Source of the DNA: Sedimenticola sp.
GTDB taxonomy: Bacteria > Pseudomonadota > Gammaproteobacteria > Chromatiales > Chromatiaceae
Assembly (NCBI GenBank): GCA_026983675.1
Contig: JALSTP010000133.1
Location: forward strand, 1 to 49,831
Direction: 5' to 3'
Length of the DNA: 49,831 bases
Shown here: positions 26,073 to 34,981 of the stretch, piece after piece
Numbering within the stretch: the first letter of the stretch is position 1
Layout: the number at the start of each line of letters is the position of its first letter
The notes under the pieces: model-generated
Databases searched by the model: none
Seen by the model: only the letters and a program-made list of their open reading frames with translations
Told to the model about the DNA's origin: nothing
Position numbers and translations under genes: made by a program

Positions 26073-27109
26073 GACGGCAGGAAGTCGATGGGATAGGTCA
26101 CCACCACCGTCTCCACGTCCTTGGCGCCGAAGTCGAACATTCGGATGCGCGCGAGGAGCTTGCGCTCCAGCGCCCTTGCGTTCAACCCGGAGGAGAGGAT
26201 CCGTACCCGCTTCACCTTCCCCGAGGGGGCGATGGTGAGTTCCACCACCACTTTCCCCTGAAGGGTTGGATCGGCCCGCAGGGCGCGGTCGTAGAGGGCG
26301 TGGATGGCCCCCTTGTTGCGATCAAACACCCACTGGATCTCCTCACGGGAGCGCCCCGCCTTGCCGTCGCGCCTCGCCCCCTTGCCAGACCCGACCCGGG
26401 AGACCGGCGCGTTGCCCGCCAGGGCCGAGGTGATCTTTGCGGTATCGCGGCCGGCGAGTTCCACCCCGCCCGTATCACGGCTCAGCCTGGAGGTATCGAT
26501 TCCCCCCGAGCCCTTCGCCACGCCGGCCGTGACCAGCGAACGGCGGCGCTTCTGCGCCCGGTTGCCCGCCCGGCTGAGGGGGCGGTCCGCCTTCACCTTG
26601 CGCAATGCCGAGGTCTCCCGCAGCGCGGCCAGATCATCGGCGAAGGCCAGCAACCCGGCGCGCGCCACGCGCTGACGGGTGCTTTCCAGTGCCGCCTTCG
26701 GCTTGGCGCTGGCGACACGCTTCGGCGCCACCCTCGGCCGGGCCTTGGCCGCCTTCGGCTTGGGTTTGGGCTTTGGCCGCGCCCGCGCCACCTTCCCCGG
26801 TTTTGGCTTCGGCCTGGGTTTCGACTTCGCCAGTTTCCTCGGCTTGGGTTTCGGCACTGGTTTCTCTACCCTCTTCGGCCGCGGATTGGGCGCTTCAGCA
26901 CGGCGCGGAATCAACACCAGCTTCACGACATCAAGGGGTCTGCCGACAGGGGACGCGAACTCCGGCTCCGGCACGTCGAACCAGGGTATCGTCACCCCGG
27001 CCAGCAGACTCAACACGAGGGCGCCCAGGGTGATGCGGCGGAAACGGCGCTCGGCCTCCGGTTCCGGACTCCACGGCAGTCTGGGCGTCATCACGGATTG
27101 ATGGCTCAC
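26069..27109 (-). CDS. TonB-like energy-transducing protein with AgmX/PglI-type C-terminus
   Basis: A 346-residue inner-membrane protein starting at GTG 27109, supported by AAGGAGG 7 nt upstream and a GTGA overlap with the preceding ExbD. One membrane segment (about 26-43) is followed by a long Lys/Pro/Ala/Arg-rich linker (about 85-160), then a C-terminal domain (about 250-346) with REEIQWVFDRNKGAIHALYD, GKVVVELTIAPSGKVKRVRI and FGAKDVETVVVTYPIDFLP, as in AgmX/PglI and TonB C-termini. It should carry force from the ExbB/ExbD motor to a periplasmic or outer-membrane partner. Confidence 0.85.
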   Translation of the reverse strand: MSHQSVMTPRLPWSPEPEAERRFRRITLGALVLSLLAGVTIPWFDVPEPEFASPVGRPLDVVKLVLIPRRAEAPNPRPKRVEKPVPKPKPRKLAKSKPRPKPKPGKVARARPKPKPKPKAAKARPRVAPKRVASAKPKAALESTRQRVARAGLLAFADDLAALRETSALRKVKADRPLSRAGNRAQKRRRSLVTAGVAKGSGGIDTSRLSRDTGGVELAGRDTAKITSALAGNAPVSRVGSGKGARRDGKAGRSREEIQWVFDRNKGAIHALYDRALRADPTLQGKVVVELTIAPSGKVKRVRILSSGLNARALERKLLARIRMFDFGAKDVETVVVTYPIDFLPS

Positions 27110-27612
27110 AGCGCTGCCTCCTTCGCCACCACCTGCCGGTTGACGGCGAGGTAGATATCGCTGAACTCCGCTTCGCCACAGGTGCTCATCACCCGCTTCA
27201 ACAGGCGGTAGGGGAGCGCCCGGTCGGCCATGATGGTGACGGAACGCCGCACCCTGCCCCCAGCCGCGCCGGGGGATGGCCATTGCGCCACCAGCGCCGC
27301 CTTCAGCGGACCGATGGTGGCGCTTCCGTCCTGCCTGATCTGGGCCAGCGCCACCACCGGCCGACCCTGGACACGGATGGTCTGGCCGTCCACCATCACC
27401 ACCACCGTCTCCCGCGGCGGCCGTTCCGCCACCGAATCCGGCAGAGCGACCCCTTTGGCGCTGGGCAACACCTGCACGTCGCCAGAGTTGACCAGCAAGA
27501 AGAACACCAGGATGGTGAAGATGTCCATCAGCGACACCAGATTGATGCTGGCACGTCTGGCGTTACGCCGGTGGTGGCGCTGCATGCGTTTCGCCCGTCT
27601 GGATTGCTTCAT
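27106..27612 (-). CDS. ExbD/TolR-family protein (Asp-containing)
   Basis: A 168-residue single-span protein. Its membrane segment has the pattern NLVSLMDIFTILVFFLLV, with Asp30 at the position of the essential proton-path aspartate of ExbD/TolR. A periplasmic domain follows. It overlaps the first ExbD by 4 nt (ATGA) and the TonB-like gene by 4 nt (GTGA). It is expected to be the working stator subunit of the pair. Confidence 0.88.
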   Translation of the reverse strand: MKQSRRAKRMQRHHRRNARRASINLVSLMDIFTILVFFLLVNSGDVQVLPSAKGVALPDSVAERPPRETVVVMVDGQTIRVQGRPVVALAQIRQDGSATIGPLKAALVAQWPSPGAAGGRVRRSVTIMADRALPYRLLKRVMSTCGEAEFSDIYLAVNRQVVAKEAAL

Positions 27613-28121
27613 CCTTTCTTTCTCTTCATGGTTACCGGCGGCGCGTCACCGATGGCGATCCCGGGAAACAGTTCCGCCCGCCGCCCGTTTTCCGATCCGG
27701 TCTGACGCACACTGTCCATGACATTCACCAGGACCTGATAGGGGATCTCGGGTTCCGCCAGCAAGGTGATGTCCCGCGTCCGCGGAAAACGCCGTTTGAG
27801 TTCGATCAGAAAGGCGTTCAACGCCGCCAGGTCGTATCCGCGCGGTCCCGTCTCGAAGCGTCGCAGCCGGCCGCCCGCGCGGTCGCCCACCTCGATGGCA
27901 TCGCCCCGGACGATCACCTCCAGCCGCACCGGCCGTTTGGTGACCGGCGACGGCGCATCCGGCGCGGCCGCCTCGGGCAGGCTCAGTTGCATGATCGCGG
28001 TGTGCGAGAAGGCGGCGGTGATGAGCAGGAAGGGGACCAGGATCACCATCAGATTCATAAACGCGGTGATGTTCAGGTCATCCTCTCCCGCTGAACGCCG
28101 CTGACGCCAGCGTCCACGCAT
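27609..28121 (-). CDS. ExbD/TolR-family protein (Asp to Asn variant)
   Basis: A 170-residue single-span protein with the membrane pattern NITAFMNLMVILVPFLLI. Asn23 sits where ExbD/TolR proteins normally have the essential Asp, so this copy probably does not conduct protons by itself. The periplasmic part carries the usual mixed alpha/beta ExbD fold (LEVIVRGDAIEV, RDITLLAEPEIPYQVLVNVM). Its ATG shares one base with the ExbB stop. The two different ExbDs probably form a heterodimer inside one ExbB pentamer. Confidence 0.87.
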   Translation of the reverse strand: MRGRWRQRRSAGEDDLNITAFMNLMVILVPFLLITAAFSHTAIMQLSLPEAAAPDAPSPVTKRPVRLEVIVRGDAIEVGDRAGGRLRRFETGPRGYDLAALNAFLIELKRRFPRTRDITLLAEPEIPYQVLVNVMDSVRQTGSENGRRAELFPGIAIGDAPPVTMKRKKG

Positions 28122-28789
28122 CAGGCCGCCTCCGGCATGCGCCGCCTGACGTCAGGCCGCTCTCTTTCACCAAGGAGATTGAGAAAACGCACCGAGGCCA
28201 TCTCCAGGCTGTCCACGATCTGGCCAGTCTTGCTCTGCAGCATGGCATGGAGCAGCAGCATCGGGATTGCCACCATGAGGCCGAAGGCCGTGGTGTTCAT
28301 GGCTACAGAGATACTGGCGGAGAGCAAATCCGCCTTCTGCGCGGGATCGGCCTGGGCCACGGCGGTGAAGGCCTGAATGAGGCCGATGATGGTACCGAGC
28401 AAGCCAAGCAGAGTGGCGATATTGGCCAGAGTGCCGAGATAGGGGGTGCGCCGCTCCAGCCGCGGCATCACTTCCATCAGTCCCTCTTCCATGGCCATCT
28501 CCACGTCCTCACGGCGGCGCGCGCTATGAGCGCGGCTGAGTCCGTAACTCAAAATGCGGCCGATGGCGGTCCTGGAGCTGGCGGCGATGCCCTCCGCCTG
28601 GCGGAAATCGCCCCGATTCAGACTCGGCAACACCTTCTTCCACACCCGCTGGTTGGCGCCACGCGCCAGCGTCAGGTAGAGGTAGCGTTCCAGTGCAATG
28701 GCCACGCCGACGGCGAACACCATCAGGATGGGATACATGAAGAGCCCCCCCTGTTGAAAGAACCGGACTATCGCATCAAAACTCGCCAT
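28121..28789 (-). CDS. ExbB/TolQ/MotA-family proton channel
   Basis: A 222-residue inner-membrane protein starting at ATG 28789 (MASFDAIVRFF), with AAGGGG upstream. Three membrane segments are visible: about 17-36, a pair-forming glycine-rich one with TLANIATLLGLLGTIIGLI (about 135-155) and SISVAMNTTAFGLMVAIPML (about 175-195). The second and third are the conserved ExbB/TolQ channel helices. It starts a block of motor genes coupled by stop/start overlaps. A 152-nt gap separates it from the upstream small gene and could hold an internal promoter. Confidence 0.9.
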   Translation of the reverse strand: MASFDAIVRFFQQGGLFMYPILMVFAVGVAIALERYLYLTLARGANQRVWKKVLPSLNRGDFRQAEGIAASSRTAIGRILSYGLSRAHSARRREDVEMAMEEGLMEVMPRLERRTPYLGTLANIATLLGLLGTIIGLIQAFTAVAQADPAQKADLLSASISVAMNTTAFGLMVAIPMLLLHAMLQSKTGQIVDSLEMASVRFLNLLGERERPDVRRRMPEAA

Positions 28790-28941
28790 GGCGTTTTCCC
28801 CTTGTCGTGCGCTGCGCCGGGATGGGCCTTTCTCCACCCCGGCATGGATCGTCTATTGATTTATGCGGAGGCAGATACGCCGCCGTTACCCGGAGGTGTA
28901 CCATCGGGCGCGTGACCCGACTGTGCGCCCGTTGGCAATCT

Positions 28942-29208
28942 TCAAGGTTTGGGATGCGCCGCGCGGTAGTACTCGATGCGTCTGCGAAACACCTCACGGT
29001 CAAGGGGCGCGACGGCATCTTCCAGATCCAGCGCCGGCGGCGCCATCGGCTCACCGGGGAGCGATTTCCGCCATGGCACGATATGCAATACGTTGGGCGC
29101 CTCATGGCTGCCCACCACCGAGGTCCCTTCCAGGTCGAGCCGCTGCGCGCCCATCGCCAGGCCACACCATGCCACCGACATCACCCCCCACAGCATCCAC
29201 AGTTTCAT
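28942..29208 (-). CDS. 88-residue secreted protein of unknown function
   Basis: A small exported protein with a signal peptide ending near residue 20 (GLAMGAQ) and a mature part of about 67 residues. The motif EAPNVLHIVPWR is distinctive and a charged C-terminal helix follows (REVFRRRIEYY). Its ATG overlaps the stop of the TPR lipoprotein upstream by 4 nt (ATGA), which strongly supports that it is translated. It sits immediately before the ExbB-ExbD-TonB block. I do not recognise a named family; a periplasmic accessory of the motor is an inference from position. Confidence 0.7.
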   Translation of the reverse strand: MKLWMLWGVMSVAWCGLAMGAQRLDLEGTSVVGSHEAPNVLHIVPWRKSLPGEPMAPPALDLEDAVAPLDREVFRRRIEYYRAAHPKP

Positions 29209-29822
29209 CGCCGTTCCCTCCCCGCCACTTGGGTCGAAACCCGCCTCTCCGTTACCGCGATCCAGCGCGCCATCTCCTTGTCCTGTCCGCCCATCAACCG
29301 CTGACAGGCGCGATATGCCGTCAACGCCGCTTTCGGCCGGTCCAGATAGAGATCGTAGAGAATGCCGAGATTGCGGTGGCCGTCCGGATCCTCCGGCGCC
29401 GCCGCGATGGCGCGTCGGTAGGCCTGTTCAGCACCCTTGAAATCGCCTTTCTGGCGGCGTACCAGCCCCAGCGCATTCCAGGCCGCGCCATTTCCGGGAG
29501 TGAGCACTACGGCCTTCTCCAACATCGGCGCGGCCTTCGCCACATCACCCCGGCGCAGGTAGATCAACCCAAGGTTGGCAAAGGGACCGGAGAACGCCGG
29601 CCAGTGGTGCGTCATCCCGATCAGGGCCTTTTCGCCGTCCACCTGTCGACCCCGCCGGATCTGTTCCAGCGCCTTCCGGTAGGTCTGTTCGGCCACCGCC
29701 CTCTCCCCAGTCGAAAGCGCCCCACCGGAAGGCGCCTCGCTGCGCATGGGTATGCCGGTGCATCCGACCAACAGCAGCCCTGCCACGATTGCCATCCATC
29801 CGCATCCATCAATCCAGCGCAT
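29205..29822 (-). CDS. TPR lipoprotein
   Basis: A 205-residue protein with a lipoprotein signal (LLLVGC, Cys21) and about four tetratricopeptide repeats between residues 45 and 180, for example FANLGLIYLRRGDVAKAAPM and AWNALGLVRRQKGDFKGAEQ. It is probably anchored in the outer membrane and acts as a binding platform for the motor or barrel proteins. It overlaps the large TPR lipoprotein upstream by 14 nt. Confidence 0.85.
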   Translation of the reverse strand: MRWIDGCGWMAIVAGLLLVGCTGIPMRSEAPSGGALSTGERAVAEQTYRKALEQIRRGRQVDGEKALIGMTHHWPAFSGPFANLGLIYLRRGDVAKAAPMLEKAVVLTPGNGAAWNALGLVRRQKGDFKGAEQAYRRAIAAAPEDPDGHRNLGILYDLYLDRPKAALTAYRACQRLMGGQDKEMARWIAVTERRVSTQVAGRERR

Positions 29823-32610
29823 CGATCACCTCCACCACCCGCTCCTGCCGCGCATAGCGCCCGGGTTGCAGCCGCGCCAGGGCGGCAAAACTCTTCTTCA
29901 CCCATGCGTCGTAGATCCCTTGCGTCGTGCGGCGGGCGTTCGCCCGGTGCAGTTCGATGGCTTTCTCCTCAAAGGGATAGGCCTGCTCCTCCAGCAGCAC
30001 GTCATACTGCGCCCGCTCTGCCTTCGACAGCCCTTTCGGCCGTTCCGATTTCATCAATGCCTCACCGAAACGTTGGTATAGATGAGCGATCCGATAGGAC
30101 GCTGCGGTTGCCACCTCCGCCACCGCATAACCGGCTGCTGCGGCATAGGCATCGATGGCCGCCTGCATATGCGCCTTCTTCCGTTTCAGGTTGACCCGCA
30201 AGGGGTGGACCAGGCGGATGCTGTCGAACGCGCGCTCCTTGCGTTCCGCCAATGCCAGCGCGGAGGTGGCGGCAAGAAAACGGGTGCGTGCAGTCGCCGC
30301 CTTGCCGGCACGGCCATCCGCCGCCACGATCTCCCGCAACCAACGCACACGGTCCGCCACGCGCCCTTTTTTCGCAGCCAGCCCAGCCAGATGCCATCGC
30401 GCCTCCACCGCCGGTTCCAGCGGCTTGGGAAAGTGCTCTATATACTGCTCCCAGGCCCGCGCCGCGGCATCGACCCGGTCTGCCTTCTCGTACAGCGCCG
30501 CCGCCTGCCATCCCGCCTCCCGGCGCATCGCGGCATCGCCGGCGCCCGCGGCCACCGCCACCAGCACATCCGCCGCCCGCGTCTCCTTGCCTGCCCTCAG
30601 GTAGGTGACCGCCAGATTGCGCTCCGCCTCTGGCCGCAGGCTGTCATTGGGATATTGCTTGCGGAAACGTTCCAACACCCTCGCCGCCTGCGTCCACTGT
30701 TTGGCGGCCATATGGGCCGTCGCGGCGTCGAAATCGGCCTTGGCGCAGATCGAAGCGCCGGGCGCGACCCGCGCCACGCGCAGGAACGCCTTCGCCGCCT
30801 CGGGGTGCCGACCCTTCTTGCGCAGCGTCTCGCCCTGCTCATAGACGGCGGCGGCCAGCCGTTCCATCAGCGCATGCCGCTGCTTCGCATGCGCCGGCGT
30901 ACGCTTCAGCGCCTCGACATAGGCCGCCTCGGCCCGCGCATACTGTTTCTGCCCAAAACGGGCGTGGGCGATAACGGTCCAGGCCGTGCGGGCGAGTCCG
31001 CGATCGACCCGCGGTCGCCGCGCCACCACCCTTTCCGCCGCATCGATGGCGCGTGGCGCGTCGCCCGCGGCGAACAGCCGATCGGCGGCGCGGGTCAGCA
31101 CCTGGGCCCACCGCCGGTCGCTGGGAAAGTGATCGGCAAAACGCAGTGCGCTCTCCACCTCACGCCGCTGCCACTCGATTTTCCCTTGACCCTTGGCCTC
31201 CTTCTCCATCGCCGCGTAGGCGAGCAACGCAGCGTAGCCCGCCTCTGCCGCCCGGCGCCGATCGCCATACTCATAGGCGACCTGCTCGTAGGCCGCAGCC
31301 GCCTCCGGGAATCGCCGGTAATCGAACAGCAGTTCGGCCATCAGAAAATGGCTGGCAGGGGTCTTCGCATCCTTGGGGAAACCCTGCACGATCTGACGGT
31401 AGAAGCCCACCGCCTTCTCCATCGCCTGCGGGTCCGGCATGTGCCGCTTCAACGCCGCCTGCGCCAATGCGTGATGGTAATGCGAGAGGTGGTGCAGGTA
31501 GCGAAGCAGATGCGGGCGCAGACGCGCGCGGGAGCGTTCATCCTGGCGCTGCCAGATGGGACCGCCGATCCGGTAGCGCTCAACGAAGGCGGCACGGGCG
31601 GCGCGCGCCTTGTTTGCAAAGCCGCCCTTGGCCCAGGCCTCCACCACCCGTACCTGAAGATCCGGCGCGCGAGGATGCGCGGGATTGTGTTCCACGAAGG
31701 CGAGAAAGGTGTCGGCCGCGTCCTGGATGCGATCCTGTTTCAGGTAGAGGTCGCCGAGGTGTCGATAGATCCGGTATTCATAATCGCGTGGCGCAGCGGC
31801 GAAGTAGTGCCGCACCGCCGACGCTCCGCCTTGCGCGGCAAAGTCAAGGCTCACGGCCCGCAACGTATCGTTCACCAGGACGCGGTCGCTCTTCGACAGG
31901 CTGGCGGCATCAGGTTCTCCCCCCTTGGGCAACCGCCGGTCGAGCAGCGCCATGAAGGCATCGAGGGAGGCCTTCGTCCGATGGGCCTTGAACAACGCCC
32001 ATCCCAGTTTGTAGCGGGCGCGGTCGTGGAACACTGTCTCGCTGCCACTGCCCAGTACCCGGCGATAGGCGCGCCGCGCCCCCGCATAGTCGCGCCGGGC
32101 GAACCGGTACTCGCCGAGTCGAAACCAGGCCTCGGTCACATAGGGGCTTTCGGGATACGTCCGGACGAGCCGTTCGAGCATCGCGGTCGAGCGGTCTGGC
32201 CGGCCGGCACTATCGTAGGCGCGGGCCAGTTGGTAGAGAACCTCGTCCGTCGCCTTGTAGCGGGGGTATGTCCTGAGCAGCATCTCGTAACGCTGAATGG
32301 CGTTTGCATAAAGCGTTTTTGGCGTCGTCCTCTCCCGGCCTGTCGCCATACGACGTTCACTGCGTTCCAGTTCCAGATCGGCCAGGCGGCGGGTGGCTTC
32401 GGTGCCGAGGCGCCTCTCGGGTTTCAGCTCGAGCAACGCCTGATAGCGCTGCATCGCATCCGCGAGGTCCGCCTTTTGTGGCCGGCTCGGCGGAACCACC
32501 ACCGGCGCCTGTGGCAGGGTGGCGAGGGTGGGGTCGGGACGGGATCCGCCCACCCAGCTACAGCCATTCAGCAGCGCCACCGCGCAAATCAATACCGTGC
32601 GGCGGCACAT
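29809..32610 (-). CDS. Large TPR-rich lipoprotein
   Basis: A 933-residue lipoprotein (LLNGC, Cys17) made almost entirely of tetratricopeptide-like helical pairs, for example YQLARAYDSAGRPDRSTAML and WFRLGEYRFARRDYAGARRA, continuing to about residue 860. ATG 32610 directly follows a GTG at 32613 that overlaps the previous stop; GGAGGAG lies just upstream. Very large TPR solenoids in such ExbBD loci probably organise the assembly in the periplasm. No catalytic motif is visible. Confidence 0.85.
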   Translation of the reverse strand: MCRRTVLICAVALLNGCSWVGGSRPDPTLATLPQAPVVVPPSRPQKADLADAMQRYQALLELKPERRLGTEATRRLADLELERSERRMATGRERTTPKTLYANAIQRYEMLLRTYPRYKATDEVLYQLARAYDSAGRPDRSTAMLERLVRTYPESPYVTEAWFRLGEYRFARRDYAGARRAYRRVLGSGSETVFHDRARYKLGWALFKAHRTKASLDAFMALLDRRLPKGGEPDAASLSKSDRVLVNDTLRAVSLDFAAQGGASAVRHYFAAAPRDYEYRIYRHLGDLYLKQDRIQDAADTFLAFVEHNPAHPRAPDLQVRVVEAWAKGGFANKARAARAAFVERYRIGGPIWQRQDERSRARLRPHLLRYLHHLSHYHHALAQAALKRHMPDPQAMEKAVGFYRQIVQGFPKDAKTPASHFLMAELLFDYRRFPEAAAAYEQVAYEYGDRRRAAEAGYAALLAYAAMEKEAKGQGKIEWQRREVESALRFADHFPSDRRWAQVLTRAADRLFAAGDAPRAIDAAERVVARRPRVDRGLARTAWTVIAHARFGQKQYARAEAAYVEALKRTPAHAKQRHALMERLAAAVYEQGETLRKKGRHPEAAKAFLRVARVAPGASICAKADFDAATAHMAAKQWTQAARVLERFRKQYPNDSLRPEAERNLAVTYLRAGKETRAADVLVAVAAGAGDAAMRREAGWQAAALYEKADRVDAAARAWEQYIEHFPKPLEPAVEARWHLAGLAAKKGRVADRVRWLREIVAADGRAGKAATARTRFLAATSALALAERKERAFDSIRLVHPLRVNLKRKKAHMQAAIDAYAAAAGYAVAEVATAASYRIAHLYQRFGEALMKSERPKGLSKAERAQYDVLLEEQAYPFEEKAIELHRANARRTTQGIYDAWVKKSFAALARLQPGRYARQERVVEVIDALD

Positions 32611-34460
32611 CACTCCTCCTCCCCTGCGCCCCCGGTGGCGGCCTGATCATAGATCTGCGCCAGGGCGAAGCGCGCTTGCACCAGATGGGCGCGGAGGCGC
32701 GCTCGACGCTGTTTCACAAAATGGGCGGCAAGACGTTGCAGGTGTGCCCGCTGCCGCTTCTGCGCCGCCTCCAATTTGGGCAGAAGCCGTGCGATCCCTT
32801 TTCCAGCGGCATCGATACGCTGCTCGAAATCGTCGAAGTCCGCCGGGGTCTGGCGCTCGATGCGTCGAATCGCGCTACTGCGCGTCTGCGCCATTCGCAA
32901 TGCCCGGTCGATGCCGCGCATCCCTTTGCGAGCCGCCCATTTGCGCGCCGAATACGCGCTGTGGGTGCGCCAGATCAAAACCCCTTCGAGCAGTCGCCGC
33001 CGGGCCTCCAGGGTTCCATACTGGGCGTGACCTTCCAGTCTTTTGAGACGTTCGCGCAGGGCATTGAGTTGCCCGAGCTGTGCCTGTTCCTCGTCGGTAG
33101 CGAAGGCAAGCGCGTCATCGCCCATGGCGTCGAGACGCCGTTGCAGCGCATCGCGCCAGTCCCGCAGCGCCCGCTGGCGGGCATCTGCCTCCACCGCCTG
33201 CACCCGGGAATGCTGGCGCGCATAGGCCATCCGGCGCGCCGCCAGCATGGCGCCGAAGGTCTGGACCGACTGGCGGTGCTGTTCGAGGCGCCGTTTCAGG
33301 AAGGCAAGATCGAGGTAGTCCTGCAGCGCCTCGCGGAAGCCGTTGTCCGCCAGCAACGGCGCCAGGTCGCGCCCCGCTTCGTCGAGCGCAAGCCATTCGG
33401 AGGCCGGTTGCTGGCCGATCTCCTCGGTCACCACGTAGACGCTCTTCAGAAATCGCCCGCCGGCGATGCTGTCCTCGAGGCCGCGCAAACGGTCGAGTTC
33501 CTGCGTCAGCGCGCCCTCTGCGGCGCGGTACTGCGACAGTGCCGCCCCCTGTCCACCCAACCGGCTGAGGGCATAGGGGACGGCAAGCAGGGCGTCGGCC
33601 ACGGCCGGTTCACGAAGCGGTCGGCGGGCGAGCCGTTTCCACGGCACCAACGCCATGTCGAGGCGTCCCTCTTTCGCATCGCTCCAACCGGCCGCCAGCA
33701 ACGCCTGATTGGACTGCAATGCCTCCAATCTCACCCGTTGCAGGACCGCTTTTGCCTCCGGATTACGGCCTGCACCAAGCAGGTGCATACCGAGGGCGAA
33801 GTTGGCCCGGTCGCGCAGGGCCTTCTGCTCCTCGTTCACCACCGGCGCGCTGCCAAGGGTATCGAGCAACGCCTCAGCCTCCGCGCCCCGACCCGAGCGC
33901 AGCAGCGCCACGGCGCGATTGAACCGGACATAGGGCGACCAGGCACCCTCGCCTGCCTCGTCGGGGATGAGCGCCGCCAGGGCGCCTCCATTGTCTTGCT
34001 GCCGTAACCGCATCACGCCCTCCATGACGCGCCGCTCGGCCGCCTCGTCCTGCGGCAGGGCATCACCCACACGCGCCAGCGCTGCCAGCGCCTCCCGGTC
34101 CAGTCCCCGGCGATAGCGCACCTTGCCGAGCCAGAACCAGGCCCTGTCCCGGATATCCGGCGGCGGGTCCTGCGCCAGCAATCGTTGGAACAGACGCTCC
34201 GCCTCCCCGTGCATGCGGTAGCCAAGGTAGAGACCGCCGAGCAGCAACGCGCCCTGTCCCGCATCCTCGCCCAGCACCTGCTTCGCCTGCGCTGCGCGCA
34301 GATGGGTGATGGCGGTGAAGTAGCGTCCCTGATAGAACTGGTAGAGGACCTCGCCATAATCGAGGCCATGGGGCGCTCGCGCCGACGTCTCCGCCGCCGG
34401 GACGGGCAACGCCAGCGCAACCGCGAGGGCAACGCCGATCCAACGGCACGAACGCATCAT
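32610..34460 (-). CDS. Exported TPR/helical-repeat protein
   Basis: A 616-residue protein with a cleavable signal peptide (ending near PAAETS). The N-terminal half has TPR-like repeats (YGEVLYQFYQGRYFTAITHL, WFWLGKVRYRRGLDREALAA) and the C-terminal third is a long, charged coiled-coil-like helix array. The ATG at 34460 forms an ATGA overlap with the upstream stop and has GGGAG upstream. It is the first of three consecutive TPR proteins. No enzymatic motif is seen. Confidence 0.82.
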   Translation of the reverse strand: MMRSCRWIGVALAVALALPVPAAETSARAPHGLDYGEVLYQFYQGRYFTAITHLRAAQAKQVLGEDAGQGALLLGGLYLGYRMHGEAERLFQRLLAQDPPPDIRDRAWFWLGKVRYRRGLDREALAALARVGDALPQDEAAERRVMEGVMRLRQQDNGGALAALIPDEAGEGAWSPYVRFNRAVALLRSGRGAEAEALLDTLGSAPVVNEEQKALRDRANFALGMHLLGAGRNPEAKAVLQRVRLEALQSNQALLAAGWSDAKEGRLDMALVPWKRLARRPLREPAVADALLAVPYALSRLGGQGAALSQYRAAEGALTQELDRLRGLEDSIAGGRFLKSVYVVTEEIGQQPASEWLALDEAGRDLAPLLADNGFREALQDYLDLAFLKRRLEQHRQSVQTFGAMLAARRMAYARQHSRVQAVEADARQRALRDWRDALQRRLDAMGDDALAFATDEEQAQLGQLNALRERLKRLEGHAQYGTLEARRRLLEGVLIWRTHSAYSARKWAARKGMRGIDRALRMAQTRSSAIRRIERQTPADFDDFEQRIDAAGKGIARLLPKLEAAQKRQRAHLQRLAAHFVKQRRARLRAHLVQARFALAQIYDQAATGGAGEEE

Positions 34461-34969
34461 TCCCACTCCCGTACGCTGAAGCCGGGCTGGTAGTTGTTCT
34501 CCTGATCCACGATCTTCAGTTCGACATATTTGGGTCCCAATCCCTTGTCCACTTTTCGGGTGGCGCCCCGCTTGTAGTCACGGCCCTTCGGTCCCTTGCC
34601 GATGAAGAACGCGGTGATCTCGTGGCTGCCGGATTTGAGGTTGCCGAGCCATAACCGCTGCACGCCACCGCGCTTGAGCGCCTCGAGTTCCCGCTCGGTG
34701 TAGAGATGGTGGGACACCTCCTTGCCGTCCACCTTGAGTTCCACCGAATCGAGCTGGAAGAAGGCGCCAACATCCAGCGAGAGGAAAACGGCGAATTGGG
34801 TGTTGCCGGGAAAAAGCAGCGCCTCCTCCAGCAGAAACAGGTCGCGATTGAGGTCCAGCACCTCCTTTTTCAGCGCACGGACCTCCGCCTCCATGCTCTT
34901 CGTTTCATCGGCAAAGACGCCCGCCAGGGGCCATATCGCAAGGAGCAGAACGAGAAAACGATACTTCAT
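34457..34969 (-). CDS. Secreted protein of unknown function
   Basis: A 170-residue protein with a signal peptide (about 1-20, GVFADE). A short coiled coil (ETKSMEAEVRALKKEVLDLN) is followed by a domain rich in beta strands with FLSLDVGAFFQLDSVELKVD and SGSHEITAFFIGKGPKGRDY. The second part resembles an immunoglobulin-like or carbohydrate-binding beta fold, but this is only an impression. It lies 12 nt after the DUF1501-like gene and overlaps the TPR gene by 4 nt, so it belongs to the operon. Confidence 0.72.
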   Translation of the reverse strand: MKYRFLVLLLAIWPLAGVFADETKSMEAEVRALKKEVLDLNRDLFLLEEALLFPGNTQFAVFLSLDVGAFFQLDSVELKVDGKEVSHHLYTERELEALKRGGVQRLWLGNLKSGSHEITAFFIGKGPKGRDYKRGATRKVDKGLGPKYVELKIVDQENNYQPGFSVREWE

Positions 34970-34981
34970 GGGTCCAGTACC

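Noticed and set aside
30082-32646. Open frame of about 850 codons opposite the large TPR lipoprotein
   Set aside because: Shadow of a GC-rich, Ala/Arg-rich gene; no signal, motif or ribosome site supports it.
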